NCBI GenBank assembly: GCA_016762995.1
Contig: JAESUT010000005.1
Span: forward strand, 1-5,742
Direction: 5' to 3'
DNA from: Gammaproteobacteria bacterium
Lineage (GTDB): Bacteria; Pseudomonadota; Gammaproteobacteria; Pseudomonadales; Pseudohongiellaceae
DNA length: 5,742 bases
In this document: positions 1 to 4,899 of the stretch, piece by piece
Position numbering within the stretch: the stretch's first letter is position 1
Layout: every line of letters begins with the position of its first letter
The notes under the pieces: model-generated
What the model was told of the DNA's origin: nothing
Database searches by the model: none
What the model saw: the letters and a program-made list of their open reading frames with translations, nothing else
Position numbers and translations under genes: made by a program

Positions 1-25
1 AGGGCCGATTTGTTAGATCGACCCT
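1..25 (-). terminator. Probable terminator hairpin downstream of parB
   Basis: Read on the minus strand, the nine bases AGGGTCGAT (17-25) pair with ATCGGCCCT (1-9) around a seven-base loop. This gives a 9-bp stem with one G-U wobble. The wobble forms only in the minus-strand transcript, and in the plus-strand RNA the same position is a C-A mismatch, which favours a role for parB. The stem starts seven bases past the parB stop codon. Any U-tract would lie left of position 1, outside the window, so factor-independent termination cannot be confirmed. Confidence 0.5.
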
Positions 26-32
26 ATCCCGA

Positions 33-1874
33 TTAGAATTGCTCAGGTATCCAGCCAGCTCCATCAGGTGAATCCAACCACTCTACTTGGAATTCCACCA
101 AATCGCTTTTCTTCCGATCAGCCTCTTTGGTGTCGTTAGCCCACTGCTCGCCACGAGCTTCTGCAAAGTTCGTTATCAGCAATTCCCTAGGCATGCGAGA
201 CAAGTAATTTTCTTTGGTAGGGCGCCAATAATCCGAGAATGGGACATTGAGTTTATCGACTATTCGATCTTGTTCTTTGCTGCCCCCGCGAACACTGATT
301 TTTAGTGACGAAGCCACGCAGAACGTAACCAACTTCTCTTTGGCTGACTTCGACAATTCACAAAACTTATCAAACCGTTTGCCCTCGTCTTTGATCGCAA
401 CCCATTCAGTATCCAGCTTTTCCATTGCCCCATTGAGGACTTCCGATGCCTTCGACTCTGCAATATCCAATTTGCTCGTTTCACTCGGCACAACACTAAA
501 ATTCAAATCTAGCAAGCTTCGCCCATTGTAATACCCAGACTCAAACATCTGCAGACAGATCGTGTAATGCAATATATCCATCGCCACACTAGGCTGGGAA
601 ACCAAAACGGCCTTTGTTGCATGCTGTCGATACTTTCCCAAGTCGCTCACCAGTGCCATAGAAATGCCTTTTTTCTCTGACTTGGGGTTACTGCTACCAG
701 CCGACTCTACCGATCCCGACGCCGCAGGTTGAGGAAAATCCTTTCGATAAGCCAAACCCTTCTTCAAACAAAGTTCACCATTTCCACTGAAACCCACAAA
801 ACAACCGCTGTACGTTTTCTGCTCGCCAGTATAAACAAGGTATTCATCCCTTCTTTCATTTTCAGCGCCTAGCTGGGCCTCAGCCTCGTCACATTCGCTC
901 TCTAAGTCTTCGGGCCAACCTTCGGCCATGCATTTTCCTTCCAAGCGTTTGAACTCCGCTTCCAGCTTAGCTATTTTGGAATCGAGTGCTTTAGGAACGC
1001 CGACTAGCTTTGGTTGCAGCTGAACTAGATCGTAATCATTGTGAACATAATCAATCCGCAGGGTAGGGGTAACCCAAGCCCACCCTTCACCCGCTAATTT
1101 CTTTATAGCCTTTTCTAGCTTCTCAGTTGCCAACTTACTCACAAGCTCGCCATCAGACAGATAGTCAGTGTCCTCAAACAAGTCTGACGATATAGCCCCG
1201 CCTGCTTTGATGTAGGCAGCCTTGCCGACAAACTTACCAATGCCGTGAGTCGTTGTTACCAGCTCCCCAGTAAGCCATGATTTAATTTGATTCGCATGCA
1301 GCCTGTGGACTTTAGAAAGCTCTGTATAGCAAGCCATCTGGCGATCATGATCATCAGCAATAGTAAACGCCATTACTGATTCAAGATCCAACTTCCCTTT
1401 TCTGTAGTAGCCCAACAACTTCGGGGAAACCAGCCCCAAGCTCAGTCGTTGGTTGACATACTTTTTAGACTTGCCAAAACGCTCCGCAACCTCAGACACT
1501 GAAATACCACCGTCCTCCACCATTTTACGGAATGCTTCAAATTCATCAGCAGGGTGCATCGCTGCTCTTTGGGTATTTTCCATGAGTGAAATCTCAGTAA
1601 TATTTTCATCACCGGACTTCACCACACACCCAATTTTCTTATCTTCGGCAATTACTTCCTTTATCGCCAAATAATTCAAAGCCGCTAACCGCCTACCGCC
1701 AGCTATGACTTCATAATATTTCTTGTTTGGCCTCACTATCAAATTTTGAAGTAGCCCACTGCTCCGAATTCCAGCAATTAGCTCGTTATCTGCTGCCTTT
1801 GATGCATTTATAACGCGCACGTTATCTGCCGAAAAGGCCAGTTGATTTAAAGGAATTTCTTGGTACATAGACAT
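33..1874 (-). CDS. parB: Large ParB/RepB/Spo0J-family partition-type protein
   Basis: This 613-residue protein begins with a ParB N-terminal (ParB/sulfiredoxin-fold) domain at about residues 5-105. It has the nucleotide-binding box GGRRLAAL at about 59-66 and a second box, ENTQRAAMHPADEFEAF, at 99-115, where chromosomal ParB has ENxQR. A helix-turn-helix of the ParB/KorB type follows at about 124-148 (SVSEVAERFGKSKKYVNQRL). Family members bind parS-like sites as CTP-dependent clamps and help segregate plasmids or chromosomes. The remaining 400 or so residues are far longer than the usual ParB of about 300 residues and I do not recognise a domain there. They include a charged coiled-coil-like stretch near 300-345 and a Ser/Gly/Lys-rich linker near 385-405. 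Such long ParBs are typical of plasmids and integrative elements. No parA lies in the window. A purine run (AGAGAGAGA) abuts the first ATG, and the second ATG at 1868 (Met3) is better spaced from it, so the protein may start there. Whether it partitions DNA or regulates transcription is open. Confidence 0.88.
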   Translation of the reverse strand: MSMYQEIPLNQLAFSADNVRVINASKAADNELIAGIRSSGLLQNLIVRPNKKYYEVIAGGRRLAALNYLAIKEVIAEDKKIGCVVKSGDENITEISLMENTQRAAMHPADEFEAFRKMVEDGGISVSEVAERFGKSKKYVNQRLSLGLVSPKLLGYYRKGKLDLESVMAFTIADDHDRQMACYTELSKVHRLHANQIKSWLTGELVTTTHGIGKFVGKAAYIKAGGAISSDLFEDTDYLSDGELVSKLATEKLEKAIKKLAGEGWAWVTPTLRIDYVHNDYDLVQLQPKLVGVPKALDSKIAKLEAEFKRLEGKCMAEGWPEDLESECDEAEAQLGAENERRDEYLVYTGEQKTYSGCFVGFSGNGELCLKKGLAYRKDFPQPAASGSVESAGSSNPKSEKKGISMALVSDLGKYRQHATKAVLVSQPSVAMDILHYTICLQMFESGYYNGRSLLDLNFSVVPSETSKLDIAESKASEVLNGAMEKLDTEWVAIKDEGKRFDKFCELSKSAKEKLVTFCVASSLKISVRGGSKEQDRIVDKLNVPFSDYWRPTKENYLSRMPRELLITNFAEARGEQWANDTKEADRKKSDLVEFQVEWLDSPDGAGWIPEQF

Positions 1875-1909
1875 TCTCTCTCTGTTTGCTATTAAAAGTT
1901 AAACACCCA

Positions 1910-2140
1910 TCCCTCTGGGGTTAAAAACCCCAAGATCACGAACGTAGAGAGTGCGAGCGGTCGGCTTTTTTGTGTCCGGGCAGGGGGAGCCACCCGGCCT
2001 GCAACGAAGCGCAGCGCAGCGCAGAGAAGGTTGGGGGATGCCTGGACTAAGAAAAAACGGCTGCTAGTCTGTAGCGCAGCCCAGAGGGACGGCCGGTAAG
2101 GTAGAAGAGCTATTGGTTGGCCGGTAGGCAACCAAAAAGC
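1910..2140. other. GC-rich, hairpin-dense non-coding block upstream of parB
   Basis: About 230 bases, visibly richer in G+C than the flanking genes, hold at least four inverted repeats. TGGGGTT/AACCCCA pair at 1916-1932 with a 3-base loop. CCGGG/CCCGG pair at 1976-1997. GGCTGCTA pairs with TAGC-AGCC (2-base bulge, 5-base loop) at 2059-2081. TTGGTTG/CAACCAA pair at 2113-2135. There is also a tandem GCGCA x3 run at 2009-2024 and an 8-base direct repeat GGCCGGTA at 2091-2098 and 2119-2126. A 79-codon minus-strand reading frame (TTG start, 1892-2131) spans it, but its product is a Pro/Leu/Arg-rich string with no domain and no clear ribosome binding site. I read the block as a structured leader, a small RNA gene, or a DNA-level control/partition site for the adjacent parB. 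The sequence does not say which. Confidence 0.4.
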
Positions 2141-2232
2141 CTAAACCACCGCAGCTGCCACAAACCATTTCTGGCGGCCAAAAAACACCATACATTGGGT
2201 CGGGCTTTCACCTTTAAGCTACTGATATTACA

Positions 2233-2262
2233 GTTTTCTTCCAACTAACTTGAGGAGAAAAC
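2233..2262 (+). promoter_or_regulatory. Hairpin overlapping the recombinase ribosome binding site
   Basis: GTTTTCTTCC (2233-2242) can pair with GGAGAAAAC (2254-2262), forming nine pairs with one bulged T and an 11-base loop. The right arm contains most of the Shine-Dalgarno sequence GAGGAG (2252-2257), which lies eight bases before the ATG at 2266. If it forms in the mRNA, it would mask the ribosome binding site and keep translation low. I could not place a convincing promoter in 2136-2232. Confidence 0.35.
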
Positions 2263-2265
2263 AGT

Positions 2266-2610
2266 ATGAACAACTCAGATTCTAGCTTTGAGCCATGGAA
2301 CAGAGGCAAGCTGATCGGTCAAAAACCGCCCCTAAAACTGCATGAAATATGGGCTATACGGATACGGCTCCAATTAAATGAAAGAATTCGAGACCTAGCT
2401 CTATTCAATATGGCTATCGACAGTAAGCTCAGGGGCTGTGACCTAGTGAAATTACGGATCAGAGACATATCTCACAGTGGCGTGGTATCGAAGAGAGCCA
2501 TTGTCATGCAGCAGAAAACTCAGGAACCGGTTCAGTTTGAAATAACCAAACAGACCAGGGAAACAATTCAGAGTTCAATACTCCTAGAAGCTCAGTTGCT
2601 ACCTCCATGA
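2266..2610 (+). pseudogene. Truncated short tyrosine recombinase (XerC/D-like integrase), N-terminal half
   Basis: The 114-residue product matches, from memory, the N-terminal half of a widespread family of short (about 200-residue) phage-type integrases. Landmarks are SSFEPWNRGKLIGQKPPLK (6-24), EIWAIRIRLQL (27-37), RDLALFNMAIDSKLRGCDLV (42-61) and KTQEPVQFEIT (84-94). The Arg in LRGCDLVKLRIRDI (55-68) sits where the first catalytic Arg of the family is expected. Resemblance stops after about Gln102 (near base 2571). The last dozen residues look unrelated, and the box carrying the remaining catalytic residues (HxxR and the Tyr nucleophile) is absent. None of the three forward frames restores it before 2695, so this is a break by insertion or rearrangement and not a simple frameshift. 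Start ATG 2266 has a good GAGGAG eight bases upstream. The protein cannot recombine DNA. It marks an integration or rearrangement boundary next to the defence cassette. Confidence 0.75.
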
Positions 2611-2695
2611 AGTTGGATGTTAGTTTAGTCCGAGGGCGGTGAAATAGGTGAGCTAGGATGTGATCGCCGGCAAGCCGAAAATAGTAGCTGAGGTG
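2611..2695. other. Short convergent spacer, no gene seen
   Basis: This spacer separates the broken recombinase from the convergent peptidase gene. All frames are interrupted by stops, and the only dyad (CGGC-AA-GCCG, 2668-2677) has a two-base loop and no T-run, so it is not a credible terminator. Together with 2572-2610 it probably represents sequence that arrived with the rearrangement that cut the recombinase. Confidence 0.5.
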
Positions 2696-3643
2696 CTAAG
2701 GTGTGCCTAAGATGAAGTTTGTTGTAGTTAGTGCTCGAGATGAGACGATTAGGATAAAAACTTGATAAGTGTTCGTGAAGGCTTCTCCAACAAACTCGTG
2801 TTTTGTTCCATTGATATCAGTTAACGAGAGACTTTTCTTTCCGGACATTCGCCTTTTATGCAGAGGCACCATTGCCCCAACATCGTCATCTGGCGTGAAG
2901 TATTCCGGCCAATTCAATATCCCGAATTGCTCCTCAAAGGATGCAGAAGAAATCACTCGACGTAGGTTAGCTCGAAAACCGTCGCCGGGAATCAGTTCGG
3001 GTGGGTTCAATACTATGACCGTGCAAGCTCTATGGTTTTTCGAAACATATTGTCTGATGGATGCATAAACAGAAGCGCCATATTTTTTTGACAATCTCAT
3101 TGGGACTTTTATGCCAAAATCATCTCCAAAAGATTCATTAATGAATGCATCACCTTGGAAGAGCACCTCTGAGGCAAATACATTGGCCTCTTTGTCAAAT
3201 AGCTCTGCAACGTCTGGGGATAGAGTGCTTTCACAATCTTCTACTACGGCATACATCTGTCTTTGCCAAGCCATAAAAGCATGTCCGGTCTCATGGAGTC
3301 GAACATAGGTTTTCTTAACAGCCATCAATGATTGGTCAATAAAAACTAAGCCAGAACGAGCATCAAACAATCCTATTACTTTCTTCACTGCTCTCCTTAA
3401 CGCGGAGCCAGCCTCTTTGCGAAGCTTAGTAATGAAGCTTTCATTCAGCACATCTTCCTTGACTTCCTCGATGTTTGCCGCTGCCATAATGTCTTCAATC
3501 GGGGTAGGGAAAACACCAAGAGCCTCGGCTTGCGTTAATGCCCTTATGGCTTCATCTTTTACTTTTTTATACTGGTCTGGCGTAAGTGAGCAATCATCTG
3601 GTTTGATCAATTTAGCTACCCTTTCGATCCCTGTAAAAAGCAA
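2696..3643 (-). CDS. ImmA/IrrE-family zinc metallopeptidase (CapP-like regulator protease)
   Basis: The zinc-peptidase motif HETGH lies at residues 117-121 within VRLHETGHAFMAWQ, with His117 and His121 as ligands and Glu118 catalytic. A conserved acidic segment, DKEANVFASEVLF (150-162), supplies the probable third ligand, Glu152. This is the gluzincin layout of ImmA/IrrE (COG2856) peptidases, which cleave or inactivate a partner repressor. Residues 1-100 form an N-terminal helical and strand region. About 170-315 form a C-terminal sensing-type region, including KKYGASVYASIRQYVSKNHR at 186-205. At 315 residues it is longer than the smallest ImmA proteins and close to the CapP type. The gene follows the XRE repressor in the same transcript and overlaps it by 32 bp, implying translational coupling. 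The listed start is TTG at 3643. No ATG is available, and a second TTG at 3610 (residue 12) lies one base after the repressor stop, with AAAGG upstream. The earlier start keeps the segment GIERVAKLI, which looks family-like. Cys137 near the active site could act as a cysteine switch, but this is speculative. Confidence 0.88.
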   Translation of the reverse strand: MLFTGIERVAKLIKPDDCSLTPDQYKKVKDEAIRALTQAEALGVFPTPIEDIMAAANIEEVKEDVLNESFITKLRKEAGSALRRAVKKVIGLFDARSGLVFIDQSLMAVKKTYVRLHETGHAFMAWQRQMYAVVEDCESTLSPDVAELFDKEANVFASEVLFQGDAFINESFGDDFGIKVPMRLSKKYGASVYASIRQYVSKNHRACTVIVLNPPELIPGDGFRANLRRVISSASFEEQFGILNWPEYFTPDDDVGAMVPLHKRRMSGKKSLSLTDINGTKHEFVGEAFTNTYQVFILIVSSRALTTTNFILGTP

Positions 3644-3989
3644 GGTACTTTAATAATTCAGCTTCTTCTTCAACGCTCAAATTTTCAATTGCAAACGTTG
3701 CAGCGGTGCCATGCTTCTCCAAGTTTTCTTTTTCGGTTGTCGGCGATATATATCCCGCACGTTGCATCAATAATTCATAAGATGCTCCATAAACAGCAGC
3801 TAAGCTGTGCAATATATTGGGGGATGGCTTGTTGATTTTCCCATTCTCAAGCTGGCTCAAATAAGCATTTGATACATCTCTGCTCGTTGCCTCCTCCACT
3901 TCTCTTAGTGACATTTTTAACCCATTTCTCAAAACCCTAAGATATTCACCGAGAGCAGGTACGTTTGTAGTCTCAGTATTAGAAGTCAT
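3612..3989 (-). CDS. XRE-family helix-turn-helix repressor (CapH/ImmR-like)
   Basis: This 125-residue cytoplasmic DNA-binding protein has one lambda-repressor-type HTH at about residues 13-75. SLREVEEATS forms the first helix of the motif, NAYLSQLENGKINKPS carries the recognition helix, and NILHSLAAVYGASYELLMQRAGY completes the five-helix bundle. The tail (82-125) has a Thr/Glu/Lys linker followed by a helical segment, SVEEEAELLKYLAFYRDRK, suited to dimerisation and to cleavage by the peptidase encoded just downstream. It starts at ATG 3989, preceded by TTGGAGG with a four-base gap, which is close but usable. It is transcribed away from the ubiquitin-like operon across a 164-bp intergenic region with symmetric half-sites. 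By analogy with CapH/CapP and ImmR/ImmA pairs, I infer that it represses itself and the divergent operon until its partner peptidase removes it. The target specificity is not shown by sequence alone. Confidence 0.9.
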   Translation of the reverse strand: MTSNTETTNVPALGEYLRVLRNGLKMSLREVEEATSRDVSNAYLSQLENGKINKPSPNILHSLAAVYGASYELLMQRAGYISPTTEKENLEKHGTAATFAIENLSVEEEAELLKYLAFYRDRKGS

Positions 3990-4033
3990 GACGCCTCCAA
4001 AAAATGTATGAAAAACAACAATATATGAAATTC

Positions 4034-4062
4034 ACTATACAATTTTTTGCTAAATATAGCAA
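4034..4062 (-). promoter_or_regulatory. Predicted promoter of the repressor-peptidase pair
   Basis: On the minus strand a -35 element TTGCTA (4057-4062) and a -10 element TATAGT (4034-4039) are separated by exactly 17 bases. The -10 matches the sigma-70 consensus at five of six positions and the -35 at four of six. Transcription would start near 4027, about 37 bases before the repressor ATG. The outermost operator half-site (4048-4055) sits in the spacer, consistent with autorepression. Confidence 0.55.
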
Positions 4063-4114
4063 GCGCTGCTAAGTGTTCGCTTGACAAACTTAGCACTGCG
4101 CTATACATTTAGCA
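4048..4114. promoter_or_regulatory. Symmetric four-half-site operator between divergent promoters
   Basis: Four 8-base half-sites occur: TGCTAAAT (4048-4055), TGCTAAGT (4067-4074), ACTTAGCA (4088-4095) and ATTTAGCA (4107-4114). The outer pair are exact reverse complements of each other, and so are the inner pair. Both dyads centre on base 4081, and on each side the half-sites are spaced 19 bases apart, nearly two helical turns. The sites lie in the minus-promoter spacer, just upstream of and within the plus-promoter spacer, and across its -10 and start. This suggests cooperative binding by dimers of the XRE repressor encoded at 3612-3989. A further short palindrome, TTGCTA-AATA-TAGCAA (4047-4062), overlaps the leftmost site. 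Confidence 0.7.
4081..4109 (+). promoter_or_regulatory. Predicted promoter of the ubiquitin-like operon
   Basis: A perfect -35 hexamer TTGACA (4081-4086) is followed after 17 bases by TACATT (4104-4109), four of six to the -10 consensus. The predicted start near 4116 leaves a leader of about 38 bases before ATG 4154. Operator half-sites overlap the spacer, the -10 and the start region, so a bound repressor would block RNA polymerase. The strong -35 fits a promoter meant to fire well once derepressed. Confidence 0.65.
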
Positions 4115-4153
4115 CCGTAGTCACTTAAATCCCAGACAGATTGGAGAATGAAG

Positions 4154-4492
4154 ATGGAAAAGTTGTTGGACAAGAATGAAAAGGAAGATGCCGAGGAAGT
4201 GTTCGATGGTATTTCAGATATTGCTGAATGCACCAAAGCAGGTAAGAAGCCGCCAAGAAGCAAGGGGTACAGGATTTTGATCAATGGCAAGCCATTTGTA
4301 TCAAAGAAAGCTCGTATCACTGGGAGAGAGGTATTGATCCTCGGTGGGAAAACTCCACCTGAGAATTTCACCCTCAGGGTAAAACTTGCCGGCCACAAAC
4401 CAGAAAGGGTTGGTCTAGACGAAGTTGTTGATTTGCGGCATCCAGGTGTAGAGAAGTTTAAGTCTTTGCCAAAAGATCAAACGGAGGGCTAG
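4154..4492 (+). CDS. Ubiquitin-like protein, multiubiquitin-domain family (single domain)
   Basis: This small protein is the likely modifier of the conjugation system. I prefer ATG 4154 (112 residues) over the in-frame ATG 4148, because the only Shine-Dalgarno (GGAG, 4143-4146) is seven bases from the former and one base from the latter. In 4154-based numbering, residues 1-37 are a charged, probably flexible N-terminal arm. About 39-108 form one beta-grasp domain of the multiubiquitin type: YRILINGKPF (39-48), ITGREVLILGG (55-65), TLRVKLAGHKPERVGLDEVVDL (73-94) and GVEKFKSLP (98-106). The chain ends KDQTEG, with a single terminal glycine and no extension after it, so it could be adenylated without prior trimming. 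Many relatives carry two or three tandem domains, and this one has only one. Its final codons overlap the ribosome binding site of the next gene, which starts five bases after the stop, so the two are probably coupled. Targets are unknown. Confidence 0.85.
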   Translation: MEKLLDKNEKEDAEEVFDGISDIAECTKAGKKPPRSKGYRILINGKPFVSKKARITGREVLILGGKTPPENFTLRVKLAGHKPERVGLDEVVDLRHPGVEKFKSLPKDQTEG

Positions 4493-4497
4493 CCAAT

Positions 4498-4899
4498 ATG
4501 GCTGCCCGAAGAGAATTCGATTTGCTGCCTGAAGACTCAGAGTTTCTGGACAATTATGGTCTCCACTGGGAGACCATAAGCTCTAATGGGCAATGGGTAC
4601 TTCTTCACGAGTTTCTAACACCTGATGGGTATAACCACTCTAAGGTGACTGTTGCTATCAGACTTGAAACTGGATACCCGCAAAGTGAGCTGGATATGGC
4701 TTATTTCTTTCCGAAACTGTCAAGAAAAGATGGTAAGGCGATCGGGCGTACAGAATCTAATCAAGTTATAGATGGTAAAGATTTTCAACGCTGGTCGAGA
4801 CATCGTACAGCACAGAACCCATGGGTAGCAGGAGAAGACCATCTGGGCACACACATTTTACTGGTCGAAGATTGGCTTGAAAGGGAGTTTGAGAAATGA
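4498..4899 (+). CDS. E2/UBC-like protein, prokaryotic E2 family E type, lacking cysteine
   Basis: This 133-residue cytoplasmic protein shows the prokaryotic E2 family E pattern. It has LLPEDSEFL (9-17) and a core strand pair, VLLHEFLTPDGYN (34-46). GYPQSELDMAYFFPKL (59-74) occupies the place of the E2 'YPfkPP' segment. DFQRWSRHR (95-103) comes next, then WVAGEDHLGTHILLVEDWL (109-127), corresponding to the helix after the active site. In canonical E2s the catalytic cysteine lies near the DFQRWSRHR segment, but this protein has no cysteine anywhere. Ser100 and His102 are the obvious candidate active-site residues. Ribosome binding site GGAGGG (4483-4488) lies nine bases before the ATG. The gene shares an ATGA overlap with the JAB-E1 gene downstream. 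It probably accepts the modifier from the E1 domain or positions it for transfer. It could instead be a non-catalytic scaffold. Confidence 0.82.
   Translation: MAARREFDLLPEDSEFLDNYGLHWETISSNGQWVLLHEFLTPDGYNHSKVTVAIRLETGYPQSELDMAYFFPKLSRKDGKAIGRTESNQVIDGKDFQRWSRHRTAQNPWVAGEDHLGTHILLVEDWLEREFEK

Noticed and set aside
1892..2131. A 79-codon minus-strand reading frame with a TTG start
   Set aside because: It has no domain, no ribosome binding site, a Pro/Leu/Arg-rich product and lies over hairpins and short repeats. It is more likely a by-product of a GC-rich non-coding block, and I describe it inside that feature.
2113..2135. TTGGTTG/CAACCAA stem as an intrinsic terminator
   Set aside because: The stem is followed by A-rich sequence on the plus strand and by no T-run on the minus strand, so it does not fit an intrinsic terminator.
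2668..2677. CGGC-AA-GCCG dyad as a terminator between convergent genes
   Set aside because: The loop is too tight and there is no T-run on either strand.
2694..2701. A TGCTAAG match to the operator half-site at the 3' end of the peptidase gene
   Set aside because: It is a lone half-site without a partner or promoter nearby, so chance is the simpler explanation.
4090..4398. A 102-codon minus-strand frame opposite the ubiquitin-like gene
   Set aside because: It runs antisense to a gene with clear family motifs and across the operon promoter, and its product has no recognisable domain.
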